Source: Puffinus mauretanicus
Lineage: Eukaryota > Chordata > Aves > Procellariiformes > Procellariidae
Length of the DNA stretch: 64,000 bases
NCBI GenBank assembly: GCA_023333565.1
Contig: JAJKFH010000102.1
Span: forward strand, 6,837,001 to 6,901,000
Direction of reading: 5' to 3'
Both the position numbers and the translations under genes were made by a program. Positions 11,801 through 24,900 of the stretch are shown piece by piece. The notes under the pieces were generated by a model. It was not told the origin of the DNA and did no database searches. It saw nothing but the letters and a program-made list of their open reading frames with translations. Position 1 is the stretch's first letter, and each line of letters starts with the position of its first letter.

Positions 11801-14800
11801 CTATTTCACTGGTTCTTTCAGTCTTCCTTATTTTCTCTAAGGAACATCTTCTTTGTTGGTGTTCTTATCTAGCCAGCAGGAAGAGCTGCTTCTAGCGCTG
11901 AAAGTTACTCTGGCTCTGGGGTCATTGAATCTGGCCCGTCGAGGTATCTAGGAGAAGCACTTGGTATGTTGACATACTAAGATGAAGTTGTCATGATGGC
12001 TGTTTGGAACACTGTCTGATTTGACAGTATTTACTTTCTCTGCAGTTTCGGTTGAAAAGAAAAACAGTGCATCTAGGGGGTGAAGCTGCAACTTGTAGCC
12101 TGGACCTGGTGCTCTTAAGAAAAGCGTTATTTTATAAACGGATAATGAAATGGTTAGCCATCATAGAAGATAACATGTTATTGATCTGTGATAATTTTCC
12201 GAGGCTATTAAACTTCCAGGTATTGTGAAAACAGTCTTCACTTGTTAAGCCAGAACTTTTTAGGTGAGGGTAATGTATTTTTAATCATAAATGTTCCCTG
12301 TTAATAGCCAGATATCTCCAACTAAAATACATGAATGTAGTATGTTCTATTATATTGTACATGTATATGGAGCCAATAATACTTGTGAAATAGTCCCATT
12401 CTTCCTCTGTTTCAAAGAAATGATGTTAAGGCTTGTGCAGGCTAATGAATTGAGCTCTAGGGACTGAAATTCTCTGTTCATTCACAGAGCTGTTATACCA
12501 CACTCAGCAGCAAAGTTCAGCCACGCTGTATTACAGAAATGCCGTGTTTTTATGATGCATTTGTACTATAGTCAAATAGGTAGTTCTCCATATGATTCAT
12601 TCCTTGGCCCATTTAGTTCCTTGGACAAAATCAGCATTATCAGTCCCAATCTTGAATATAATTTGCTGAATGTTGCAAGAAAGCAACAGTCCCATTGAAA
12701 TCACTACTCTGAGTTAGTAACCAAAGACTGATATATTGCTTTGGTACATTTCCCTGGTCTAGGAGTATTCTTAGTTGGGCTTTCTCCCAATCCTGTCATT
12801 TGTGCTAGGTAGTGTCAAGAAAAGAGTAAAAGCGGCAGCTGAAGGCTGGGTCACATCTTAATTTCCAGTGCAAGTCGTGTTTCTTTTCTCTGTCCTGAAA
12901 AAAGATTTTAATCATTTGAACAGGAGGAATATCTGATGAATGTAGTATCAATAGATAATACTAATCCTTAAATGGTGCCAACTGCAAATTCCTACCTCTT
13001 TTGATGTGTTACTTAGGCATAATTTCATTTCAGCTGGAAAAAAAAGGGAAGGGTCAAATTGTGCCCTTACAGGCAAATCCAAAGGCAACATTTACATCTA
13101 AATATACAATTAGGTCATAACAAATCACTTGATCAGGCAGTGAGCTGCCTGATCTTTTCTGCCTGGCAATCAAAGGGCAGATTCTGATACACTTTTGGTA
13201 AGTAGCCAAATTGGTTCCATCTACATGAACAGATGCACAAGAACTTTAATTTGAAGAAACTTCTTAATTCACATTTCATACATGCATGAGAGCCTGTACC
13301 TCCCTTATAACATGAGTTCTCAGATCTGAGTATTGAAACAGTGCTCAAGTCCTGGCAGCCCACAGAGTTTCATATGGATATAAAAGCAGCCAGGACTGTA
13401 GCCCTGAGCAGTAACACCTTACATCATAAAAAGAGATGTAAAAAATTTATCCCCCAAATTCCCACAGTTAGCTTGAACAGCTCTATGAGCGATCCCGATC
13501 CCAGCTGCACTTCCAGAGGTTTTCCAGAGCTCTGTTGCTTCTTCTGTCAGTCGCTAACTCTCCAGCTGTTGACAGCGACTTTCTCCTCTAGTACCTATTC
13601 AAACCAGAGCCTAATAATACACCTTAAAAACTTTATAATTGCTCTTTTGTGCTACTCTGACATCAAAATCCACAGAGGGCGATCAGAAAACTGGGGACTT
13701 CTTGTCCTCATAAACCTCCAGGAGTGCCTGCTACTAGTCTGCTATGTGTTGTTCTAAACTTTACTATGTTTTATAATCTGTTCAGCTGTATGGTCTCCTG
13801 TGATCTGCAAACATGAAATATTTACGTTAAAAATCTAATGCATATCACAGAAATAGGAAAGGAAAGGCATTTTAAAACTTCTCAGAACTAATTACGTGAA
13901 GTGGTTAGGAAACCTCAGAGAGTGTAATAACCATGGAGACTTTCTTCCTGCCCTTTCATTGAGACCAAGTGGATCGGCCAGATTAGTAGAGTGCTGTGCA
14001 TGTCAAGTAGGTACAAAATATTAGCGATGTAAAAAGTTACCTGCTGTGCAGATGGACTTTACCCTGTGCTATTAGGATGTACATGAATTTAGCTTGAAAG
14101 CTGGATGGCTTGCCTGTACTCTTCGAGGCCATTGGGACTGCTTTTCATGAGTGACGCTGCCATTTTTTTTTTAATCGAAGGGGTCAACTTCTGGAGCATA
14201 ATATTCATTCAAATAAGCAAATATTGCTTCAAAGCAAGTGCTCTAAAGAGTAGCAAAAATATACCCCATCAATTTCGTACCTTTTCTTTCCTAGTGTAAT
14301 CCGCTCTATAATATTGCACACTTCAGCTGGGTGAGCACATTGGCTAGTATTTCCACCTTTTAATAGTATTAACCATCTCTCTGGTTGAGATCAGCTTCAT
14401 ATAATGCTTTTGGAATGTGATGCTCTTAATTTGCTACGTTTTATATCTAAACTATTGTGCATTGGCCACTGACCTGCCATCAATCAACTGAAATGCCTCA
14501 GTGCCCTTTCCATCCATTTGTGTTTTCTCTGTGTGTGCTGAGAATTAGATTTAAAGCAATGTGCCAGTGATTAAACAATTACTCTGTCCTCTCTCTTACA
14601 TATCAATAATTTGAAAGAGAAAAAAGCCAGCTATTCTTTTGTGTGTTTGACTGTGGCCTCTAGCTTTGAATCTAGTATATGATGACAAAGTGGTGTCTGC
14701 TTAAAAAAAATAATAATTGTAACACATGTGGCCTTTTCAATTCCATTTGGGGACCTCTAACCATCATAAAACAAAGAGAGCAATTTAATGCAGGCTTTGA

Positions 14801-16829
14801 TAATGTCATTTTCAGTCACCTTTTAATTAATAAACATGAAAAGCCTGAAATTGGATAGATCTTCTGAACTAACAATGGCAGCAATGTGAACTCATTTTCA
14901 AAGACAATTTTAAGGGTATATGAAGGTGAACATTACTATTTAGGAAAAGGGCTGGGATGACAAGCCACCAATTAACAGCCACTAAGATGTATTTGGGCTG
15001 AGACTGCAGGACACTGATATTATACTGCTCTTCATATGAGCAACTATTTTATGCTGCGTAAGATCTAAACGGTAGAAGTTTATTACTGTGAACTGCAGGA
15101 GAGCACAGGGTAGCTGACTTCCCTACCAAGTTGGAAGAAGGGTTGGCTGGGAGCCTGAGACATGTCTAATGCATGTCTTCTCTTTGTCTCCACAGACCTT
15201 ACTGAAGGGTACCGCTTCTCCATATGCTCACTGTGGAGGCAAAGGCATAATCCCTGCTACTGTTGCCCGTATCAGTATATGCACTAGCCTTTTGGATGCT
15301 GTTAAAATAATCATTCTAAGTGGCTAAAAGTCCACGGAGGCCGCATGTTGTTTATTAGACCCCAGGGCTTCTGTTTTGTTTCCTGGTATTTCTGGACTCC
15401 ATAGCAGCACTGCTTCTTGAGGAGGCCTATTCCCAGACTTCCCCTTTCCAGGAGCTCATAAAATAGGGGAGGGAAGGCACGAGGAGAGGCAGAATGGCTG
15501 TGATACTGGAAGTGGCTCTGCTTCCTGACTTCCCATTGCTTCTCCATTTCTCTCGCACACACATGTGTGATTACCTGTGCAATGTGTAACCTGCAGCCAG
15601 AGCTTATCTCCTGGTATTTTGACAAATACAAGTTTAGTCCAGATTTCTGCTTTGAGCTAAAATACACAAATGAGCAGCAATGCAATTAAGAAAAGTAAAA
15701 GTACTCTTTCAGTTTACATACTCCTGGAAAAAATGCTGTTCAGTAGTGTTAATTGGAACATCAAGTGCTGATTATGATGATCAGGCGAACTTGTCTCTCA
15801 ACAATGGCAGTATTGTAACAAGAAGACTTGTTCTTTTCCTGAAGGATCAATCTATTACTGGTAATGAGTGTTTTGCCATGTAGCAAAACGATGGCATTTT
15901 AAGTTGTGTGTATCTTGCAAAAATGGGCAAAACAGTATCTCTAGGTTACTTTTAAATGCTTCGAAATTCTATACGTTCATAAAATTGGATTCCTCAAATT
16001 ACACAACAGAAAATCCATCATAGTCCATCTAATTCGACAGATAGTAACCTAAAGGGTGATCTCTGATCACAATACTCCTTTTAATCTGAAATGGGAAGAA
16101 CTGGTGCCCTTTGTTTTCGTGACCTGAAGGGGAACAATTCCATACACTGATGTCAGCTATCAGGGAAGCAGATGAAGGGGTCCTGAATACACATTCAGGA
16201 AAATACCTGTTGTCAGTGTTCCACCTTTCCAAGCCAAATATGTTGAATTTGAATCCATCTGTTGACCACAACTGTGAGGTTTGCACATGGGGAAGGTGTC
16301 TGCCTGCCACGTGTCAAGCTGTTCACTGTAAGTGTATAGGTGATGTTGCTATGCCATCAGTGATTCACCAACCCTGGGTAAAATGTAGAATATGTGGGGC
16401 CTTGTTTGTAAAGTAAGCAGGAATATTCTCTGGTGACTATATTTGCCAGTTGGTTTCGAAGTATAATACCTTTAGAATTCATTATATTAGACTAAATCCC
16501 CAATCCTTAAAGAGATTTAAATTCTTAAATTCCGTTGATTTTGGTGGAAGTTAACACCTAACACAGTATGAGCATAGGTTTCTAAGTGACTACAGTGTTG
16601 ATATTTATAGTACAGGTTTCATTTGAAATGAAAGGTTGTACTCTGCCTGGGAGGAATGAAAACTAAATACCACTGAGAAAACTCAAAGGATGTGCTCCTG
16701 TAAGAGCATCATCAGTTCTCACTAAAATAAGGATGTTCCGTATCCCTCAACCTTGAGTTGAAAATGCTTCACAGATACTCCGGAGTGGGATTTGGCTCAG
16801 CCCCTAATGAAATACAGAAGTGAAGACAT
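8836..16829. other. Non-coding sequence, mostly unannotated
   Basis: No gene or named repeat recognised. The stretch at about 14400-14900 is rich in ATTA-type words and a ccatcaatca PBX/HOX-like site, with the look of a vertebrate conserved non-coding element, which I cannot confirm. Frames at 9680-10075, 11311-11538 and 13341-13757 show no family features. Confidence 0.45.
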
Positions 16830-16892
16830 CATTGAACTGAATGGAAAGGCCATTGAACTGAAGGAAAGGCACAATGAACTGAAGGGAAAGGC
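16830..16892 (+). repeat. Three-copy minisatellite of about 21 bp
   Basis: Three imperfect direct copies of an attgaactgaaggaaaggc-type unit lie head to tail. Confidence 0.8.
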
Positions 16893-18029
16893 CGTATCAG
16901 TTTGAAGTAGCAGGCACAATTTAAAACCTACAGCTACCTAGATTTTTCCCAGCAGTGTTCCCTCCTGATACTACCTGCACTCACACTGGTGAATTTGCAA
17001 GAACACAGCCCAGAGTAATGCACTTGCAAGCATCTTTTCTGAACTAAAAAAAAAAGAGCAGTTAATACATATGCAGAAAGGAAAATATTCTTATCTCATT
17101 AACAGACTTTCTTTAAGCTTGCTAAGATTAGAATACTTAGTTATTTCAAATTGGTAAAACATGCATTCATTATAAACATGATTATAATGATAACTTTGTA
17201 GATAATAATCAATTATTTAAATATGAATTATTTCCCTACATTAGAGTCATGTTTTCAGCTATAATCACCTCGGGTGCTCAATTCCTCCCTCCCTTACAGC
17301 ACCTCTGACTGTGTGTGGAGCATTAACCATTTGCTTCCAGTCACAGACTGGGAGAGTGCCAAGTCCAGAAACAAAATTTACCGTGTTGTCCTGACTAACA
17401 ACTTGAACATATGTCTCCTTTAGACTTTCTTAGGTGGGGAAAAAGGGAAAAAAAAAATCCATGCAAATGGCCATCTTAACCCTCAATTTTTTTTCCTTTC
17501 ATTTTTATAAAAATCTTGCAAAAATGCACTGGGAGCAATGCTCACGGGCTTAGTAAATCAAAAACTGATGCCCTGGCAGTTTGGAAGTACATGCAATCAT
17601 CCATTTTTAATAAGAATTCTGAGAAGATTAGCACCCTGCAACAAGAGCTTCATTTACACTGTTGCAAGGCTTAGCGACACAATAAACTCTCCTAGCTTGC
17701 ATATGCTCCGTAACTCTACATGACAATTTAACCAAGTTCTTTGCTTCTCCTCATGGTGTGGAGAAAATCCACCTTGAAATATTAGATCTCTTGAGCATGT
17801 GGAACATGCTAAACATTTGTAAGATAGACTATTCACAACGTTTATGTGCAGCGAGTGGAATTTAATCTCTTTTATTCCTTGCTCCAAGTCTTGTCAGTTG
17901 TTTTCCCCATTCTTTAGTAGTCTCTTTAATATGGTTTGCACATATTTAATATATTCCCTCTGAGGTTCTCAACACACTTTCAAGAGCTAGTTTTGCCTTC
18001 CTATGACTCTGCAGTATATCTAGAATGTA
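16893..18029. other. Non-coding sequence, nothing recognised
   Basis: AT-rich sequence, particularly 17130-17240. No gene or named repeat seen. Confidence 0.5.
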
Positions 18030-18200
18030 ATAGCACTATAATATACCTTTTTTTATAGATACATAAACTGAAACATTGAGAAGTTAAATGATTTGCTGGT
18101 GGTGATATTTGGAGTCGATGACAGAAAGGAAGGAATTCATAAAACTGGACTATCAACATCCTGTTTTAACCTCCAGACACAGTAGTGCAATCCATCTCAC
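18030..18200 (-). repeat. MIR-like SINE fragment
   Basis: tatagatacataaactgaaa followed by cattgagaagttaaatgatt and later ggaattcataaaactgg follows the reverse complement of the MIR core ('acagatgaggaaactgaggc...gttaagtgacttgcc'). Strongly diverged. Confidence 0.6.
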
Positions 18201-20879
18201 CTAACTTCAGATGTCTTCAAAGCAGATAATATGCTGAAGTTGGTTATCTGTTCTTCCTTTCTGGTCAAAGCAGTTACAGGCACTTCTGAGATGCAACTCA
18301 CCAAATCCTTTAGTAGTTATTTAGAATGGGTCAAATGAATTCTGTCCTGTGAGACCCTACTTCTCTCTGCTAACTGCAAATGGAGCCTGGCTCAGATATT
18401 AACGACTATGCTGAAGATGTGTAATGTTAGGTAAGACAAATCCCATCCGAGCTTTCTTTCCCATAAATTTTAATTCTGAGTGCTAAGTGGCTCTTTATCA
18501 AGGTTTCAAGAAGAATACTTTGGCAATAAGATTAATTAAATACTTAAAGGGAAAACTTGGCTACCAGATTTAACCCAGGAAGAAAGGGTTTATTATTGTC
18601 ACAGAGCACTGAGCTGTGTATGGGAAGAGAAGGAAGCTTTGAGCAAATTTTTCAGCATGATGGGTCCGTGTCTGAGATATTTAGGCACGGGGAGGTTCAT
18701 CAAAGTGTCAGCTGGGATTTTAAAAAGTGCTTAAGCACTACTTCGGTAAGCAGTTTTCAATACTACGGAGTGATCTTCTAGTCACATTTCAAGGCATTTT
18801 TGAGAATCTGGTCCTAGGTACTTAAGAAGAAAAAAAATCTATGGATATCATAAGGGAGGTTGAGCAAGAGAAATTCATATTTCAGAAGGGGAGTAAAATA
18901 TACTAGAGAAACTGTATCGCATTTGGGCATGGTGATTTATATGCTTGTAGGGATTAATAACTTTTTTACTTCATAACTGCTTCATAGCACAGCTGTGTCT
19001 TTCAGTCTGTACTCTCAGCTTTCAAAGTAGCAGTGACAGCCCTGGATGGAAGTCCATTACTGCAGAAGGTGAAATGGTACAGTTGAGCCATTCCTAAGCA
19101 ATAAACCACAAAACAATGGTAGTCTGCAAAGCTTGACAATGAGGTGTATGAAGTTGTTGAAACTGTGGCTGGACTGATAGTTTGTCTTAATATCTAAAAA
19201 AGCCTGATAGGTCTCTGTGAGACCACTGCATAATAATCTTGAGCAAATGTATTTCATTGCTTCCATACCGCTCCAGTCTAACTGCTGCCTCTCGTTTCAT
19301 AACTTGCAAAATGCCTGGGGCAGGAACTATGATTTTCTCTGTGTTTATGTAGCAACTACCATCCACTGGTGGCTGAGGTTCCTAGGCACTACCATTATAA
19401 TAGTTCTGTTCTGATAATTGCATAGGCGTAGAGGCAGGTGCTCGAAATTTCATACATTCATAGATGGCTCACTGAATTAGAGGATCATAGAGGCAAAGAA
19501 ACGAGGGAAAAAAGCAAAGTAGTGAAGAGTGTTTTTGTATAATGTGTCATTTTTTGAACAATGTCAATCCCTAAAAATATGCACTCGTGTTTAGAAGGTT
19601 TTGGACTTGTGCAGAGTATGGAAAGATCCTACGCTGATGTCTGGAAATGTTTCTAATGGAATTTGGCTTGCTTCAACAGAATACAATGATAGGTGTGTTT
19701 TATGTTGGGCTGGGGAAAAAAGGTAAGAATTTCATTATGAATATCTTTGTAAATAGACCATTAATCATCATGATGGATATAAAGTCGAAAACATGGCATA
19801 GCTGGCAAGTGCATTCCTTAAGTGAATCTAACCTGAACTTAATAAAGAAATGCCAAACTAACTGCAAAACACTATTCTGCCAAGATTCAGACTCTAGTCA
19901 ATCATCCTGCCAGGTGACAGTGTGTTTAATGCTAGGACAATATATCACTAACAATCTCAGCTGCTACCAACTCAGCAGAATTAGACTATTTACTGAACAA
20001 AAGCCAGTGAAGTACTGCCAGTGGCACAGAAGTTAGAGCCACTGCTATTCTTAGAGGAAGATTGTGAACTACAGCCCGCACGGAAGAGGAAGTAGGAAGA
20101 TGGGAAATAGCCACCGCTGCTCTCAAATGCCCCAAAGAGGACACGGTGGCAGCTCTATCAATTGCATCACTCTTCGGTTTGGCTGGAAAGTGTAGAATTG
20201 AGGAGAGCATGGTTCCACGCTCGTATCCCTTCACTGTGGCTGACGGCAGTGCCGCTGGTTACACGCACAATTTGTATGCCTTCAAAACATGACAGCTAGT
20301 CACTCAAAAGCTGAAAGAGGTGGGAAGACTCCTGTCCCCTTTTGCAGTTTTTGAAAGAAAAAGTAGAGATGGTAATCTTTGTGTCCCAGTTAAGCTCAGA
20401 TAACTGTCACGCCAAAAATCTCAGAAAATTACTGTTTGTTTTTTCAAGTATTTTTCATTTTAAAATGTGCAGAGTTGCTTGCAGTTATCTATTCTACCCT
20501 AACTAGTGGTTGCATTTAGGTATATTTACTCTCTGGCTAATTAAATATGTTTGTTGAGTCCTGAAAGTGAAGGAGGTATGTGAATTTGGAGCAAATGCAA
20601 GGGCACATGTAATTATTTTAAGTGAATTTTTCTCTAAAGTGTGTGTTTGGACACTGGAATTGCCCACGTGTCCCTAGACAGAAACTCAGAGTTACAAATA
20701 AACTTGCACGACTGGGGAAGTTTGTATTATTTCCCATGACTCCACAAGCTTCAGGGAGTGTTAAATGCTATTTTCTTTTGGTCCTTTGCCTCCGTGCTAG
20801 AATCAGTGCCCAAGTTGGGATATGGCTTTGAATTCTGGACAGATTTTTAGGGTAGAAGCTAGGAGCTGGCCACTCATGG
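18201..20879. other. Non-coding sequence, nothing recognised
   Basis: No exon or repeat family supported. The frames at 19647-20036 and 19986-20234 lack recognisable features. Confidence 0.5.
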
Positions 20880-21163
20880 CATCAATACCATAGGGCGGAT
20901 TTAGAATGGCACATAGGAAGGCCAGTGCAGGAGGTATCTCTGGGAGGCATTGGCTCCTACCGAGATCCTAATTCCCCGGGAGCCCAGAGCCCCTGCCTCA
21001 CACAGAGGCAAGATACTGCCAATCAGCTGATTGGCAGCATGTTGCCTCTTTGAGAGGCAGCGTCTGTTGGCTCCTGCAAAGTTCCTGCCAGCATTCTTAA
21101 ACTCTAATTTGGGAAAGAAAATTACAATCTGGCACATCACCGTTGGAAGGTTGCCGACCCCTG
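20880..21163. mobile_element. hAT-like non-autonomous DNA transposon remnant with internal palindrome
   Basis: The right end reads aaggttgccgacccctg (21147-21163), which matches the terminal inverted repeat style of Charlie-type hAT elements (CAGGGGTCGGCAACCTT on the other strand). Just inside it is ctggcacatcaccgttgg, a phrase common in such elements. The middle holds a 22-bp perfect palindrome (21016-21037) within an imperfect 46-bp one (21005-21050), as in palindromic non-autonomous copies. No matching left terminal repeat was found, so the copy is probably truncated or eroded on the left, and its left boundary is approximate. Frames on both strands here are by-products. Confidence 0.6.
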
Positions 21164-22480
21164 CTCCACACTGTATGAGCGGCAGCTTCAGAGAACAGTG
21201 GTATGAAACTTCCTTTGTTCCGTGCATCTGGAGCAGGCATCTGAATGTGGCTCCTCCGCAAGGCTGTACAGCCCCACTGAAGGCAGCGAAGGCAATGGAG
21301 TTGTCCACGTGTTGACAGTGAACAAATTGTCTATTCCTATTGTTGCTGGATGAGCCACTAGGTAACCAGATTGATTTTATGATCCCTTACTGAGTGTTCA
21401 GGACTGGTGCTTGAAAAAGACATCTTTTATCTGTCAGCCAGTAAATCTCACATTGAGTTGCAAACATACTGGAGAGCTAGAATTCAGCAAGACCGTTTTT
21501 ATGAATAGAAACATTTTCAGAATAGACACTCTCCTGAACACACAGTTGTTTTACAGGAATTAAAGAAGTCCTTATGGTGGATGGATAAGCCAACTCAGGA
21601 TAAAATAAGAACCAGACTATACTTTGAACTGCTGTTTGAGCAGAACCTTTTAGAAGAACTTAAAAAGTTCTGAGTTTTGTTGGTCTTTTTGCCTTCTTCC
21701 CTGCTTTTCTCTTTTTAGGCTTAATTGGAAGCAAATAGTATACAATACGAGATAAGAGGCTTTTTTGCAGCATTATTGACATGAAATATATCAGATTTGC
21801 AACAAAGGTTTTTCTGGTTTATCAACATTACTCAAGATCTTAGATATTTGACATGCATATAAAGCAAAATCCTCCATTGAGCAAAATCCAAATACCACAC
21901 CAAACAGCATATCAGCTACAATGGCCCCCACTGTTAGCCTCATCTCTTCAGAACAGCCATAAATCCAAAAGAATGCAAACTAAGTAAGAGAAAACATTGA
22001 GTTTTCCTCAAATGAATGTTCACGACACTTCCAGGTCATCCAGTAAGTAGTATTCCATCCCTTGCACCATCTCTGCCTTTTTAGTAACAGATGATTGATG
22101 AGAGGACTCCAGAGGAAGCTGCAGAATATAGCCCCACTGAGATCCACCTCTATTCTGAACTTTTGTCTTGGTTTCCACAAATCCTTGCTATCTATTAGAA
22201 AAGTTAATAACGTACTAGCAGGGATTCAGAGAAAACAGAGTCTCTTAATGAGAGAAATTGTGGCTGTTGAGACAACCGTTTCACCGAAGGAAAATTCCAG
22301 ATCCATTGTCAGTTCTTTTAGCAATTCGGTGCACTTACGCAGTACTCAATGTTTTTTTACAGCGCTTTCAAAATATGAACTAGCTGATTCTCGTGGAAGC
22401 CCCACAAAATAGATAATAACTTTTTTTAGAGTTGGGATACTTAGTGCTGGAGTTGACAAGACCTTAAAGATCTGAAAGAA
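21164..22480. other. Non-coding sequence, nothing recognised
   Basis: No gene or named repeat. Ends at the tandem duplication. Confidence 0.5.
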
Positions 22481-22782
22481 GCTGGACTAGCACCGGCATT
22501 AGAAATTGGGGAATTCCTACCCTACAGTCACCTGTTCAAACTATTATGCAGCTCATCTTTACCTCAATTACATTTTCTGTATCTAGAGATTACACGATAT
22601 GTATTTTTTAGTGATGCATGTTGAAATCAAAGCTGGACTAGCACCGGCATTAGAAATTGGGGAATTCCTACCCTACGGTCACCTGTTCAAACTATTATGC
22701 AGCTCATCTTTACCTCAATTACATTTTCTGTATCTAGAGATTACACGATATGTATTTTTTAGTGATGCATGTTGAAATCAAA
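22481..22782 (+). repeat. Near-perfect tandem duplication, 2 x 151 bp
   Basis: Bases 22481-22631 are repeated directly at 22632-22782. I find a single difference: a at 22526 against g at 22677. The unit (gctggactagcaccggcatt at its start, gttgaaatcaaa at its end) is not a simple repeat or a known element. The copies abut with no spacer, and only two A's of homology flank the left breakpoint. Such high identity in old neutral sequence implies a recent event, a polymorphism, or an assembly artefact. Confidence 0.97.
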
Positions 22783-24529
22783 AAAGGGTTAATTTTATAG
22801 TTGAAATTGCTCAGAAATTACTAAATAAGTGTCTTTAGAGTGTTCATTTGAGAGAATGTCCTGATGATATAGTAGTACTTAACTCATACCATAGTGCTGC
22901 TATCTTATGTTGTCTTGGCTGAGTGTGTTGTTTAACTGTACTGAAAGAACCATGTGACAAGTTCTCCTAGTGCAGTTTGACCGTGATACTTAACAAAAAT
23001 TAACCGTTGCCACTCCTTGAACATTTGAATGGCTTTGAGCCGATATTAAAGTTGTAGCAAACATGTATTTTTAGGAAACAAAGATACTAATTCCAAGGGA
23101 TTGCTAAATACCAGGTTCAAACTCCTGAATTTACATGTATTTCCAGCCTGTTTCGTGCCTGGGAGTTTTATTCCAACCACATCCATTTTCTTTACGTAGG
23201 GAATATCTTGTTCTCTTTAATTGGAGCTGCACTTAGGCTCAGATCTGCAAGTGTTTAAAGTGAACAGTGACAGAGCTTAAGTGCCTAAATGAAATCTTGT
23301 GATCCCAAGAACCTCTTCCTAGCTTCTGTCCACCCTGATTGTGCTGGAACTTCCCAATTGCATGAGATCCTTAACTTAAAGTGGACTCAGAAGTGCTGCT
23401 GTCTTGGTAAAAATCAACAGTGTAGCACCCATCTTCCTCAGAGATCTCTCCGGATCCACAAATTAAATGTTGCTCTGTGGAGTTTAGTCTCTCCTCTCGC
23501 TGAAGGGGGGGGTCAGATGTGTGTTTCCCACTTTTGAGGAGAGTGGCCCAATCACCAGAATTGGAGAATCTGGGATTGGCCGAGATCAGCAATGTTCATA
23601 ATGAAATTGTTCAAACTGGCCAGAAAGAATAAAAGACTAATTTGGCTGCAGAAAGAGATTTCTCTCCTAGCTTAATGAATTAGGTAATGAAACAATTCTA
23701 ATACTTCATCCATGGCCATTTAATGTAAAATGAAGGAAGAGGCCATAGAAGAGAGTCTGGAAGCTGGAGGACCATCTTCTCGGTTGCCATGCTAGCGGGT
23801 TGTCATTGTGCTACTTAACTTTCCCATCAAAGCAAGTTTTCTGTATCTTGTAGCAGCTTCTAGAGAGACTTACTGCATTTGGCTGGTAAGCAGTTGCAGC
23901 TTTAATGCCTGGTGGTGGGAACAAGTCTTTAGGAATAGCAGGGCGTGAGTTTGTAGCCTTCAGGCAGAGGAGGGCTGGCCCCAGCTTCTCCATTTCCCGA
24001 GTGAAGTCAGTCATTCTTAATCATTGAACTGTTAGGTGTGTGGGGTGCGGAGAGCCATAGGCACTGCCCTCCCTTCTTCCTCCTCTGGCAGCGTTCAGAG
24101 GAACTGGGTGGTCCCTTCTCTCCTCCTGAAAGCAGTGGCCTGGGAAGATCCAAAGGCAGAAGATACCATTGAATTCTGGGTCCCAAGGGGAAGGAGCGGT
24201 TCCTCGGTAACAGTGAATTCAAACACCAGTGGGGGATATTATTTAAATACTGTCCCCACTACTTCCTTATTGACTGCCGCAGATCAGTCTCTGGCTAGTG
24301 TTTAAGGCACCTAGTTCTATACGCTACATGGACAGCTTGCGTGTGTAACTGGGAGGAGCGTGTTCGTGTATGAACGGCGTCTTCCCACTCTCGTCTCCAT
24401 AGGGAAGATGCTTGTGATGTTGATTTTTATTTGGTTTAGGTGTTGGAGGTTATCGGGTAGGTTTTGTTACTGGCATTCGGTTGTTGGTTGTGTTACAGGT
24501 GGGTTACGTTGTAGTGCCTATCATCAGGG
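22783..24529. other. Non-coding sequence, nothing recognised
   Basis: No exon or named repeat. The overlapping short frames at 23289-23592 and 23811-24305 have no recognisable features. Confidence 0.5.
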
Positions 24530-24900
24530 TGCCAAAAGGGGCCAGCGGCTCCCTGGCTGCTGGGAGCTATGGGGGGTCCCCCTAGGCCAGCCAGGCAGGG
24601 CCTGGCAGCCAGGGCCCATCCTACCGCCCCAGCCAGGAGCAGGGCAGCTGGCGGCACCGGGGTGGCTCCAGCCACAGGCCGTGGGGCCGGGCCAAGGCCA
24701 GGCGTGGATGTGGGCCCGTGGGTGGGCCTGGCTCGGCCGGGCTGTGGGGAGCTGCAGATGGGCCCTGCTGCGGCGTCGCTGGGGCAGGGCCTGACGGCCT
24801 CAGGGGCCTGAGATGGGGCCCTGGGCCGTGGGCAGGGTGGGGGGAGTCCTGGGGGGTGGGCAGGGGCAGTCAGGGCTGGCGGTGCCCCCGGGCCCTGGCA
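24530..24900. mobile_element. GC-rich 371-bp block with LTR-like termini
   Basis: A sharply bounded block of very high G+C, rich in ccagg/ggcc words but with only moderate CpG, begins TGCCA and ends TGGCA. These are perfect 5-bp inverted termini of the TG...CA kind found on LTRs, and the length suits a solo LTR. Against this, no matching target-site duplication flanks it (tcaggg on the left, cctatt on the right), and no polyadenylation signal is evident. It could instead be a GC-rich minisatellite-like expansion. Frames of up to 173 codons crossing it are GC artefacts. Confidence 0.35.

Noticed and set aside
13341..13757. 138-codon + strand frame
   Set aside because: Same reasons: no domain or conservation signal visible.
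15171..15210. Strong acceptor-like cttctctttgtctccacag
   Set aside because: No donor follows at a plausible exon length, and no coding frame fits SOX5.
20901..21315. 135-codon minus and 94-codon plus frames
   Set aside because: They lie in the hAT-like remnant and its flank and do not resemble a transposase.
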